Assembly (NCBI RefSeq): GCF_026914265.1
Contig: NC_069136.1
Location: 13,076,356-13,140,355 of the forward strand
Length of the DNA: 64,000 bases
DNA from: Mya arenaria
Taxonomy: Eukaryota > Mollusca > Bivalvia > Myida > Myidae
Reading direction: 5' to 3'
The notes beneath the pieces are model-generated. The model was not told the origin of the DNA. It made no database searches and saw only the letters and a program-made list of their open reading frames with translations. Position numbers and translations under genes: made by a program. Positions within the stretch are counted from its first letter, which is position 1; the number at the start of each line of letters is the position of its first letter. This document shows positions 35,160-47,111 of the stretch, piece after piece.

Positions 35160-36415
35160 AGTAAGTGTTGTTGTCGTAATGCGAAACTAATAAAACAGTC
35201 CAAGAAATTTATTTCAAACTTAATACACATATTCCCATGAACGTCACAAATGTATTTGCGTCATGTCTCTGCTGCAATGCAGCGCATACACTGCAAGCGG
35301 GGAACCAAACAGCCAACGTTCGCCGCAAACATGTTTACTGAACGCATGGCTGCAACATTCAACATTTCGTATGAAACTACTTTAAACGGGATATGATTAC
35401 ACGACAATGAAACTATGTACATCACAAAAAATCGTATACGTGACGTCACACTATTCGTACTGTATGCTTGTTTGAATATTTTTTTCCTATGTCTGATTTA
35501 TTCGTTTGCTAATATTATGAGTTGCATATTGGGGGTTGAGCTGCATCCAGTGTAAGCTTGTTTAGGGCTAAAGCAATGCAATGTTATACTGGACTACAGC
35601 ATTTTAGTTGGTTAGGGTTTCAGCAGTGTTGGGTGGTGTGGGCTACCTCTGGTCTTAAATTCTCGAACAATTTTAAGACTCTTATTACATGATCAAGCTT
35701 AGCACACAACTTTTGCGTTGGTATAATTTGTGTAATATTCCTACATGTGGAAGAGTTTTGAGACTTGATAACAAATATTTAAGTAAGGGAGGAAACATGG
35801 TGAATTTGGCATTTTGAGTTAGATTATTGAAATCGGCCTTATGATCAAACTCAGTCGATGCCCATAAACAGTTTAACCAAGTTTTATCAAGATTGAACAA
35901 AATGCTTTAAAAAAGTGACACTCTAATTTAAAATCAATACATACACAACCATAACAAAGATAAATTTTGAAATTTTACACCTTTAACTACTTACTAAATA
36001 ATGCGTTTAAGGAATATTATTAATGATTGATAACAAGATTGTAACCGGATATTAAATATCTGAAAACGCACAAATATTAAATGATCGGTGAGTGTGTATA
36101 TTTAAGTAAGAGAACGCACATCAAAGCCGCGACGCTATAGCCGGACAACATGTAATAGGGTTTAAGCTAAAGTGTTATGACCCCTTCTGTCCACATGGAG
36201 ACCAGCATGTAAATCATCCTGCCTTTATAAAATTATAGGCTTACGCTTATCAAGTATTTCTTTTGTATTGATACAACTTAAAATAGGACTTCAAATTCAT
36301 ACAAACTTGACTTATTTAGCAGTTAAAACCTTAAATTACTTCAATTTAATATCATTCCTAACATTTTCTATGAAATTCATAACGTTTGAATGCTGCACAA
36401 TGTCCCCTTTCTCGC
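35160..36415. other. Non-coding spacer
   Basis: Short ORFs only, no domain or splice context. Nothing else recognised. Confidence 0.4.
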
Positions 36416-36417
36416 TT

Positions 36418-38085
36418 ACCACCCTGAACCTTTTCTGCACCAACCTGAACCTTTTCTGCACCATCCTGAACGTTTTCTGCACCACCCTGAACGTTTTCTG
36501 CACCACCCTGAACCTTTTCTGCACCACACTTAACCTTTTCTGCACTACCCTGAGTCTGCACTACCCGGAACTTTTTCTGCACCACCCTGAACCTTTTCTG
36601 CACCACCCTGAACCTATTCTGCACTACCCTGAGTCTGCATTACCCTGAACCTTTTCTGCACCATTCTGAACCTTTTCTGCACCACCCTGTCCTTTTCTGC
36701 ACCACCCTGAACCTTTTCTGCACCACCCTGAACCTTTTCTGCACCACCCTGAACCTTTTCTGCACTACCCTGAGTCTGCACTACCCTGAACCTTTTCTGC
36801 ACCATCCTGAACCATTCCTGCACCACCCTGTCTTTTTTCTGCACCACCCTGAACTTTTTCTGCACTACCCTGAACATTTTCTGCACCACCCTGAACCTTT
36901 TCTGCACCCCCCTGAGTCTGCACTACCCTGAACCTTTTCTGCACCACCCTGAACCTTTTCTGCACCACCCTTAACCTTTTCTGCACCACCCTGAGTCTAC
37001 ACTACCCTGAACATTTTCCGCACCATTCTGAACCTTTTCTGCACCACCCTAAGTCTGCACTACCCTGAACGTTTTCTGCATCATCCTGAACATTTTCTGC
37101 ACTGCCCTGAATCTTTTCTGCACCACACTGTCTTTTTCTGCACCACGCTGAACCTTTTCTGCAGCAACCTTAACCTTTTCTGCACCATCCTGAACCTTTT
37201 CTGCACCACCCTTAACCTTTTATGCACCACCCTAAAGCTTTTCTGTACCACCCTGAACCTTTTCTGCACTACCTTGAGTCTGAGTCTGCACCACCCTGAA
37301 CCTTTTCTGCACCACCCTGAACCTTTTCTGCACCAACCTTAACCTTTTCTGCACCATCCTGAACCTTATCTGCACCACCCTTAACCTTTTCTGCACCACC
37401 CTAAAGCTTTTCTGTACCACCCTGAACCTTTTCTGCACAACATTGAGTCTGCACCACCCTGAACCTTTTCTGAACCACTCTGAACCTTTTCGCATAACCC
37501 TGAGTCTGCACTACCCTGAACATTTTCTGCACCAGCCTGACTCTTTTCTGCCCCACCCTGACTCTGCACCACCCCGAACTTTTTCTGCACCGCCCTGAAT
37601 CTTTTCTGCACAACCCTGAAGCTTTTCTGCACCACCCTGAACCTTTTTGCACCAACCCTGAATCTTTTCTGCACCACCCTGAGTCTGCACCAGCCTGAAC
37701 CTTTTCTGCACTACCCTGAACCTTTTCTGCACCACCCTGAACCTTTTCTGCACTACCCTGAGTCTGCACCACCCTGAACCTTTTCTGCACTACCCTGAGT
37801 CTGCACCACCCTGAACCTTTTCTGCACCACCCTGAATCTTTTCTGCACAACCCTGAAGCTTTTCTGCACCACCCTGAACCTTTTCTGCACCACCCTGAAC
37901 CTTTTCTGCACATCCCTGAGTCTGCACCACCCTGAACCTTTTCTGCACCACCCTGAGTCTGCACCACCCTGAACCTTTTCTGCACCACCCTGAGTCTGCA
38001 CCACCCTGAACCTTTTCTGCACCACCCTGACCCGAACCTTTTCTGCACCACCCTGAACCTTTTTTGCACCATCCTGTCCTAAACC
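36418..38085. repeat. 21-bp minisatellite, about 75-80 units with 16-bp short units
   Basis: The unit is CTGAACCTTTTCTGCACCAC plus C. Scattered short units CTGAGTCTGCACCACC (16 bp) shift the frame. On the minus strand all frames are open, giving repeated VVQKRFR, GGAEKVQ and GWCRKGS peptides. I see no start context, signal or splice site that would make it a gene. Confidence 0.95.
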
Positions 38086-38089
38086 TTGC

Positions 38090-39280
38090 TAATCCCATAC
38101 ATATACGTCAGCTATGCAGTTACTTATTACAATTTTTTTTAGATATTTTGAATAAAATTCAAATAGTTTATATTACATATCATATATAATAAAAAAAATA
38201 TGATGATCAAGCTATTATTACTAACATATGATAGAAATATGTATTTTTAATAGCACTATTATTCACTAAGGAATGTTATGTTTTGACAATTTCGGGAAAC
38301 TTATATCAATTTTGTTTGTCCTTTAAATAAGATTATTGTAAGAATATATCAAAAACATTTATACTGCTCACGTAAATGTTAATCTTTAATTCTAAAAACA
38401 AATTAAGAATAGTATACGTTTAAAGTTTTATCTTTAAATATTAGCTTATAGATAAGTGTGAATACTCCTAAATTAATGCATTTCAAAGATATAACGAACC
38501 GGCGAAAGGTGATTTTGATAATTAAAAAAAAAAATCGCATTTTGAAGGCTAGCAAAAAGATGTGTATATGATTAACCTTTACAATTATGAACCGATGGTG
38601 CAAGTGTTGTGACACGTGAACTTGGAGGCCTTATGACCATCTTAATAAAGAAGAAACTCGCATCTCCCCAACATCCACTGTTTCACAAACAGGCTGCAGA
38701 TAAGATGCCATTTTTGAGAACCAAGTCATGATTAACAGAAACCTGTGTAGGCCTGGTTAGCACAGGCTGCAGATCGAGACTTTATACTCAGGAAAACTGC
38801 AAATATTTATTTTTTTGCAAAAAATCAATATACATAAATAAATAAAGCATTGTGTCAATAACAGTGAAATTAATAAACTTTTTTTCCAATTTAAAAATTT
38901 ATGTTTTTGAGTTTTAGTCTCAAACGCAGGTGAGGGGACGCTTCAGATAAGGTGCCATATTTGAGTATCAAATCCATGATCAGCATTATCTTCAAATATA
39001 TCCTCCACTCTCCAACATACCAGTCTAAGCCACTGTGGTTTGATGTTAAGTGAGCGACTTAGGGCCTTTAAAGTACTCTTGGAAATACCTTAAGTCATAT
39101 TTTATAAACCCTGCCATATTAACCAGAACTAGAAATACATAGCCATTATGCATTTTAGTTCAGAAATATTGTCAGGGTATACAACAATTATGAATATAGT
39201 TCTTCCGAAAAGTACCATTAAGACCCTTATAATAATTGCTCACCTATCAAAAAAACACTGTGTTCTGGCCTCAGGCAATA
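38090..39280. other. Non-coding AT-rich spacer
   Basis: No gene, tandem repeat or clear inverted repeat found. Confidence 0.4.
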
Positions 39281-39282
39281 CA

Positions 39283-39770
39283 ACAGTGTATGTATACCAC
39301 ATCATAAATAACGTCATATATGCTAAGTAGGAAGGCAATATTTTGCCTAAATTGAAGACTTCAATCAAAGATAACTTTTCTTTTACTTCATCATTTTAAA
39401 TAAAACAAAGGGCAGTCTATGCCGCCTTAAGAGCGCCGCCTTCATTTTATTTCCGAAGTTTGATAAGGTGATTAGTTTCATCAAACACTTCGAAAAACCT
39501 GTTACCAAAATAATGTTTTGACAGTGCTCCGTCAGACGGCCGTATTGTGAAAAGTTTTGTCGAATTGTTTTAAGAAACTAAACGCTCAATCAATATCTGG
39601 TAGATGACCGAAGGCGGGGCTCCGTAAGCGGCGTAGACTGCGCTATGCTTCATTTAAAATGGTGAAGAAATAGTGAAGTTATCTTTGTTTAAAGTCTTCA
39701 TTCGAAGCAAAATATTGCCTTCCGACGTAGCATTTATGACGCAATGTATCACGTGGTATACACACACTGT
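39283..39770. mobile_element. Long-TIR MITE (family T), copy 1
   Basis: The ends are ACAGTGTATGTATACCAC and GTGGTATACACACACTGT with TIR similarity over about 100 bp, including AAGGCAATATTTTGC and GCAAAATATTGCCTT. The 39673-39927 ORF begins inside the right TIR and is not a gene. Confidence 0.75.
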
Positions 39771-40099
39771 ACAAGGAGTGTACGGAATGTCCGAAAGTAA
39801 GTTCAAGCATACAGTCTACATACGAGTATGTTTGGCTCTATTATTCAAAGGTGCCGTCCATGCTGTCATCGTCGACCTCGATTACCCTTCTTATGAGCCT
39901 GGGGATGGATGCAACCGAGGACAGTGATCCAGTGGATTGTTAACATTTTTCAGTTCATCTACTCATAAATTGTTCAGTTGGTAGAAAGAAATCCATCCAA
40001 TCAAAGGGCATTAATTCTGTAAAAATCCTGAGCAGAACATGCGGGGTTACTTACTTTTTCAATTTTACGATACAAGTCATTGCAGCCTGTGGGGTTAAA

Positions 40100-40375
40100 A
40101 GCCAGGTAGCGTGGTCATGACACTCAGTAAGTAAGGTGCCAAGCTATTGCATCGGCAGTCTTGCATTCGAGTCACCAAATCAGGCACACTTTTTCTTCCA
40201 GGTTTATACTACACTAGTGTCAGAAGTAAAAAGCAGGAGTTCCTGGATGGACCTACAAGGTTAATGCATGGGTAAAACAAGTCACATGTATACTCCCACG
40301 TCAGTAAAGCACCATTTTAATGTTTCAGCAGTCATGGGCTCGAACACCACATCGGATGCCTTTTTCTTCCAACTT
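40100..40375 (+). mobile_element. tRNA-Leu-like SINE with partial second unit
   Basis: GGTAGCGTGG (40105-40114) resembles the 5' end of a tRNA-Leu, and GCATTCGAGTC (40163-40173) resembles a B box, with about 50 bp between. The tail carries TTTTTCTTCCAGGTTTA. A second unit at about 40325-40375 repeats the B-box-like part (GCAGTCATGGGCTCGAACACC) and [18 protein letters not shown] see no intact cloverleaf, so it is not a tRNA gene. Confidence 0.45.
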
Positions 40376-40740
40376 TACCTTAACGCTAAAAATATCCCAA
40401 AACAAAAGTTCTATGGGTTACCTTAAAATAAGCATGACGGCCTGCACTTGTCTACATGTTTTCTCACAAATGCGCGTCTATTTTGCGTTTGACGGTAAAC
40501 CCAAATTGAGATTAATAAACATGACAGTATGGCCATTTTCAACACGGTGAGAGAAACAATAAAACAAGACATTCTTTTCCAATTAAGATATTTACCTTGG
40601 TAGAACAGACTTTCTTAAATTGAAACTTTGATAAAAACAACCCAACAACAGCCAACAACAACAAATCCCCGTCATCGGTTTGTTTACGGACGATCTCGCT
40701 TTGAATTTTGATCATCGTATTAAATGACCTGTCTATTTGC

Positions 40741-41205
40741 GAACGCTCCTCCTCCTCCTTCTCCCCCTCCACCCCCTCCTATTCTCCTCCTCCTCCCCCT
40801 CCTCTTTTAGTCATCTCCTCCTCCACCTTCTCATCCACCTCTTCATCCTTTCCCTCCTTCCTCTTCTTCCTCCTCCTCCTCCTCGTCTTCTCCTCCCCTT
40901 CTCCCTCTCCCCTTCTCCTCCTCCTCGTCTTCTCCTCCCCTTCTCCCTCTCCCCTTCTCCTCCTCCTTCTACTCCTCTAATTTTCCTTCTACTCCTCTCC
41001 TCCTGCTCTTCCTCCACCTCATCCTCTCCTTCTTCTCTTCGCCTCCTCTCATCCTCCTCCTCGTCTTCTTCTCCTCTTCCCCCCCTCCCACTTCTCTTCT
41101 TCTCCTCCTTCTACTCCTCTCCTCCTCCTTCTACTCCTCTCCTCCACTTCCTCCTCTCCTCCACCTCCTCCACTCCTCCTCCTGCTCCTCCGCCTCCTCT
41201 TACTT
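40741..41205. repeat. Polypyrimidine tract (CTCCTT/TCC)n
   Basis: About 465 bp of almost pure C/T on the + strand. Open frames across it (poly-S, poly-P, poly-L) are compositional. Confidence 0.95.
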
Positions 41206-41209
41206 TAAC

Positions 41210-41810
41210 GCCATAACCCTATGATGACATCAACGTTCCAACATAATGCATAATAAGAAAATAAAACACAACAACCTTTATACCCTAACTGTTTTGGACC
41301 CTAACCACACAATTCAGTTTTTGGCCTCAAGATACAAGAGACATGAATCTTTATCTGAATGAGGAAATATAACGTTACAATAAACATTAGCTCGATAAGC
41401 ATTATATAACAAAATGTGTTCAGAAGTAAGCTATGAATGATAATAGTTATAATCGAAGCGTAGAATTTCGTTTACAAAGTTAATGAAGAAAATAGGTTGG
41501 TAGTGGATAAGTATTAAGCGTTTAATGTAAGGAGGCAAGCATTCTGATAAGTTTATTATTTATACAAAACTAGCATTAGACCAATAGCGGATCTGGGGAC
41601 AACTAAAATTGTCCAAGTTTACTATTTATTTAAATTTAGGAGAAAAAAAGTAAAATACAAAAATACAACATGCACTATGCACTAATAGGAACTAGAAATG
41701 GTGTACCCCTTGACCCCACTGCCAACATTTTAAACAACTTAAGTTAAGGTTCGGAGTGAAAGGCGCAAGTCGGTTCAGACACACATAAACATATACACTC
41801 CCCCCAAAGT
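41210..41810. other. Non-coding spacer
   Basis: No feature recognised. Confidence 0.35.
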
Positions 41811-42131
41811 TATGCACCAGTCAATTGTAACCACGGCCCCCCAGGTCTGGGGAATAGCGGGGACTTTGACTTTCGGTCCAGCCAAGCCCGGGCAAAGTCC
41901 ACGCCCTGCGGGGACGAACTGCTCGTGAAACCCCCGCCAAATGCCCCCGCACCCAAGGGACTCTAGGTAAGGCCCATTCCCCGCTATATTTGGCGGGAAG
42001 ACAAAACCACCGCATTCACCCGGCACTGCGGGGCCACCTGGATGGTAAAAACACGGCCCATTTCCCCGGCTATCCCCGGTATACCCCCGGACCTGGGGGG
42101 GGGGGGCGTGGTTACAACGGACTGGTGCATT
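41811..42131. mobile_element. GC-rich TIR element
   Basis: The left end (ATGCACCAGTCAATTGTAAC then CACGGCCCCCCAGGTCTGGGG) is the inverse of the right end (CCCGGACCTGGGGGGGGG, GTGGTTACAACGGACTGGTG, CAT). 320 bp, much richer in GC than its surroundings, with several CCCCCG and GGGGAA motifs. No ORF with a known domain. Confidence 0.7.
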
Positions 42132-42655
42132 ACGCCAACCACCCTGAATCCCTGCAGACGATCATACACAGCGCTTTGTCAACTTTTAAATGAAATGTCA
42201 ATTGTCAAAGAGTTTATTCGCTATAAATAGAGAATAAACCTCCGATGTAAAACGATACTGTGAGGCAAATCATTACTGTATTGGGTTTGCATTTTATGTT
42301 TTTCGCCTTTAAGAGGAATAAGATTACAAAAATCAAAATATTATTAACGAACATAGTTTAAACAAGCAATCCAAGAGGATTTTTTTTATTCTAAAATACA
42401 TGTCAGTATTTCACATTGTGTCATTTGATGTGGGGACAAAAAAACAGATTTAAATTGACTTATTGTGTCCTTACTGAAAGACCAGTGTTTTTCAACTATA
42501 ATTGAAACAGGACTTATTCTTTCCAAATGGATTTTCTACTGGTAAGTCCGAAGTTTTGTTACACTATTTATGCATATTTCATCATTAATATTATTTCATA
42601 TCATTTCAGTGGATATTATTTCTGATATAGGTGTCACCTTCAGCATGTCTAAACA

Positions 42656-42981
42656 CATTCGGAACTATCAAAAACAACCTCGGATGTATGCCGGTTCATC
42701 AGTTGAAGTAGTTCGTATAATTTTTAAATAATAGTATTGATTTATAAGACTGTTTAAACGTTAAACTTGTATTACATAGTCTAAACTGATTGTCAGAGAT
42801 GAATATAAGTGCATAAATAATTACGAATCCCAAGAGTTAACCATAAAGTTTAACTTTTTAATTGAATATACTACGCGATCCACTTGCAGCGCAGTTAAAC
42901 TGTATAGATTTCTGACATTGTAAACCGTCCATATACAGCCGTGGTTGTTTTCGGTAGTAAATGACCGAGATGTTCCGAATG
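42656..42981. mobile_element. MITE family M, copy 4, with perfect 10-bp target duplication
   Basis: CATTCGGAACT...CCGAATG termini and the ACAACCTCGGATGTATGCCG motif identify the family. TGTCTAAACA flanks both sides (42646-42655, 42982-42991). Confidence 0.85.
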
Positions 42982-42994
42982 TGTCTAAACATGG

Positions 42995-43635
42995 AACAGT
43001 AGGTGTATCGGTAGATGATCTTTATATATGGCATCCTGTCTGGAACTATCTGCTGTCAAAAGCCTACTATTACCCATAGTATTTTTTTCGTGAATAAGAA
43101 GCGAAGCGACACTGGTTTCTAAAATTTATTTGATTTAAAATGTTTGCGGGGGGGATTGTTTCTCGATATATACATATTAAGTAAACTTTAACGCTTAAGG
43201 TGGATGTGTGGGGAAGGGGGAGGGGGTGTCGCCGGGTTCGCTAGTGATAACATGTTAAAGCATATACACATACTCATATATTCACATTGTTCTTGTGTGC
43301 TTTTTTTCGAGAGAGAAACACTGACGTACATTTTGCACGAACCTGTCGGCGTTATGACGTCATTGTTTATTTTATTGCTGCACTTCGATTTAGCATTACG
43401 AGGTGAAATATATTGCAAGCTGAATCAAATATTTTTGTTTATATGTAGCTTAAATTCATTAAAATTATATTTAATTGACAATACTACTTGAAAAACTACG
43501 CCAGAATTTGACTTTGTGACGTCATTTTTATGTATTCTTCTTCGTACTGTGACAATGAGAGAGAGTATCGTGTTATACTTCACAGCTATTTTTGATAAAC
43601 CACCGATCGACATGAAATAAAATATTACTAATTTT
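42995..43635. other. Non-coding spacer
   Basis: A G-rich run (GGGGAAGGGGGAGGGGG at 43209-43225) could fold as a G-quadruplex. No gene found. Confidence 0.35.
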
Positions 43636-43639
43636 ACTA

Positions 43640-44040
43640 TTTCAACCACTACCACTACCACTACCACTACAACTACTACAACTACCACCACCACTACCAC
43701 AACCACCACTACCACAACCACAACTACCACAACTACCACCACCACTACCACAACAACCACTACCACAACCACCACCAACACTACCACCACAACTACCACC
43801 ACCACCACCACCACTACCACTACAACTACTACAACTACCACCACCACAACCACCACTACCACCACCACCACCACCACCACTACCACCACCACCATCACCA
43901 CCACTACCACCACTACAACTACCACCACTACCACCACAACTACCACCACCACCACCACCACCACCACTAAAACTACTACAACTACCACCACTACCACCAC
44001 AACTACCACCACCACCACCACCACTAACACTACAACTACA

Positions 44041-44087
<47 letters not shown>

Positions 44088-44202
44088 CACTACCACTACC
44101 ACTACCACCACCACGACCCACCACCACGACCACGACCACTGCCACTGCCACTGCCACTACCACTACCACTACCACTACCACTACTACTACTACTACTACT
44201 TT
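43640..44202. repeat. Triplet array (ACC/ACT/ACA)
   Basis: About 560 bp of ACC, ACT and ACA triplets. Minus-strand poly-V and Ser/Gly frames are artefacts. Confidence 0.95.
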
Positions 44203-44471
44203 TTTTTGAATTCCAGTTGTTCATGACAATGTGATGACCATTTTTTTTCTTTTTGGAATTGCCAGTTCATGACAACCCGTTTATTTTATTTATTTTATAA
44301 AACGAACATAACATAAATATATATAAGTATATATATATCGAAGTGGAAAAATATCATTTAACAATTGAGGTAAATATTAAACATTTTGAAAATGCCTTAA
44401 CATTAAATTGTAATTTTATTAACAAAATCGTTTAAAAAACGTTTAGAAATGCTTTTATTGTTCAAGTGAGT

Positions 44472-46852
44472 TTAAAGAACTTTCAAATCATTATATAAAT
44501 GGTACATAATATTTATCGGTTTGGATCTCCTTTCACAAATAAAGTAGGTCTTATAGATGCAATAGGCAATCTGACTTAAAACAATGTTTACAATATTATA
44601 CTCTTTTTGGTTGATTTTGTAACCTATTACTATATATCTTAAATTCTTAATTTCTTTCTGTATTCCGCATCTTTTAAAGATATCATGTATAGCATTCCAG
44701 AAAGTTGTCAAAAATGGACATTTAATAAAGAAGTGTTCGTAGTCTTCTACTTCATTATAATAAATACATAAAGGGCAATCCTTCAATTTCCAAGTAAATA
44801 AATTTAAATTCGTTGCTACAAGATTATGCAATAACTTTATTTTAAATTGTTTTACTTTATTATCCACAATGGACTTATGAACAATATAGTACCAAGAGTT
44901 CCAGCAAATATGCTCTTGCAACCGCCGATCCCAATAACCATGAATGTAAGGCTTTTCATAAAATTGCTTTATATATATTTGATATATTTGCTTATTCGTC
45001 ATATCTTTAAAAGGTTTATTTTGGATACTTATTAGTAATTTTGGATTGACGTTTGTTTTTGTAGATATATCCGATGTAAGAGTTTCATTCCAAGTGTTAG
45101 AAATTGCTTGTTTTAAAATATTTACTTCTGCAATCCAATTTTGTTTATTTTTTAGCTTATCAAGAATACAATTAGCGTCTAAGTTGCCCGAATTCGAAAG
45201 AATATCGTTTATGTATAGTATGTTGGAATCAATCCAGTTCTTAAATAGAAGACTTTTATTTTTTATTTTTATGAGTTTATTACCCCATATTATTTCTTTT
45301 CTAATATTGAAGTAACTTTTGGGTGTTTTCGTTTGATTAACTAGAAGTTGCTTAAACTGAATCCATATTAATAACAAATGCTTATAGAACAGTGTGATTT
45401 TGTTTGTTTTAATAGGTAAAGACTTAATGGAGTCTAAATTCATATAAAAAATAAGAAAATTCTTTCCAAATTGGTCTAATATTACTGATGGTATAATTTT
45501 CCAATTTGCATCAACTGTATTAGTCAGATTAATCACCCATTTTAATGTCATTGTTTTAGAATAATATTCAAAATCTGGCATCTCTAAACCACCTTCAAGT
45601 CTGTTTCCCATAACTGTTTTACGCTTGATTTTATCTTTTTTTCCACTCCAAAGAAATTCAAAAACCATGGAGTTTATAGTCTTTATAATTGAATCAGACG
45701 TTAATATATTTTGAGCAAGATATACAAGTTTTGGAAAAAGTAAAGATTTTATAACAGTTATTTTGCCAAAGACAGTTAGATTTCTTTTACTCCAATTATT
45801 TATCAATTGTTTACATTTATCTATTTTTTCATTCCAGCTTAAATTTATACATTCATGTTTATCATTTCCAAAATATACTCCAAGTGATTTAACGTATCTT
45901 GACGTAAACTTTATGTTATTCATAATATTACTTATATTATTTTTTGATTTGCCAATCCAAAGGCCTTGGGTTTTTTCCCTATTTAGTTTCAGTCCAGAAT
46001 AATTTCCAAACTGATCGATTATATCAAGAACAATTGGTATTTCATTGTGATTTTTTAAAAAGACAGTTGTGTCATCAGCGAGTTGAGTAACTTTAAGATG
46101 TTTCCCTTGAACTTTTATACCTTCATAATTTTCACATTTTCTTAACTGTGTTGATAAGACCTCAGCTACTATAATAAAAAGCAACGCAGAAAGAGGACAA
46201 CCTTGCCGTACACCACGTTGTAGTCTAAATGAGTTTGTGATCCATCCGTTGTTTGAAATTTTTGATGTTATGTTACAATACAGAGTTTTCACCCAATTAA
46301 GAAAGGAGGGTTTAAATCCATATTTATTCAAAATTTCGAACAGGAAAGGCCACTCGACTGTATCAAAAGCTTTTTAAAATGTAAAAATAGAATAGCACCG
46401 TCTAAATCAGTTAAATCCGTATAATCAATTATATCATCTATTTGCCTAATGTTAAAACATATATTGCTATTTTTTATGTATCCTTGTTGGTCTTGACTTA
46501 TGATGCTTGGTAAAACGGATTGAAGTCGTTTTGCTAATACCTTTGCTGCTAACTTATAATCAATATTTAAGAGAGAAATAGGTCGCCAGTTTTCAAGATT
46601 TTCTGGGTCTCCTTTTTTATATAATAGCGAAAATACACTTTGTTTTTGAGTAAAAGATAATTCACCTTTTTCATAACTCTCATTTAAGGCTGAAATAACT
46701 AGGTCTCCAATTAAATGCCAAAACGTTTGATAAAACTCTACCGTAAGACCATCGAGTCCAGGACTTTTGTTAAGTTTCATATCATTAAGTGCTCTTGTAG
46801 CTTCTTCATAAGAAATTTCTCCCTCACAATTATCGGCTAATTTTGAATCCAA
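44472..46852 (-). pseudogene. LINE reverse transcriptase and C-terminal knuckle (broken)
   Basis: Motifs: NKSPGLDGLTVEFYQ, NWRPISLLNIDYKL, DQQGYIKNSN, then motif A read as LFLHF instead of LFLDF, with a frame change before AFDTVEW. Then RQGCPLSALLF, QLADDTTVFL, GLKLNREKTQGLWIG, and the knuckle CPLC...YEHFFIKC near residue 540 of the long frame. The longest unbroken part is 44472-46331 (619 codons). Loss of the motif A aspartate means it could not be active even if the frame were whole. Confidence 0.85.
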
Positions 46853-47111
46853 TGTTAAATCTAATTCGATATCATTTAAATACTGGTTATAATGTTCGTC
46901 GTTTTTAAAGTTTGATGTGTATAAATTCTTATAAAATTCGACTTCTGCATTTAGTATATCTTGAGTTATAAGTATTCTGGCCCCATCAATCTTGAGTGAA
47001 TTAATTACTTTCTTACTTTGACGTGATTTTTCAAGATTTAAGAAATATTTTGAATTACTTTCTCCTTTTTCAATAAAATCTACCTTTGACCATATCTGTG
47101 CGCCTATGGCT

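Noticed and set aside
37401..38072. 223-codon minus-strand VQKRFR/GWCRKGS repeat protein
   Set aside because: Same logic for the 21/16-bp minisatellite; adjacent frames are equally open.
39673..39927. 84-codon ORF ending HAVIVDLDYPSYEPGDGC
   Set aside because: Its first part is MITE TIR and no splice partner or domain is seen; an exon in the last 100 bp cannot be excluded but is unsupported.
40105..40180. Functional tRNA-Leu gene
   Set aside because: No complete cloverleaf or anticodon arm and a poor A box; better as a SINE head.
43425..44181. Long open frames of poly-Val and Ser/Gly-rich protein on the minus strand
   Set aside because: They are translations of ACC/ACT triplets; no domain, start context or splice sites.
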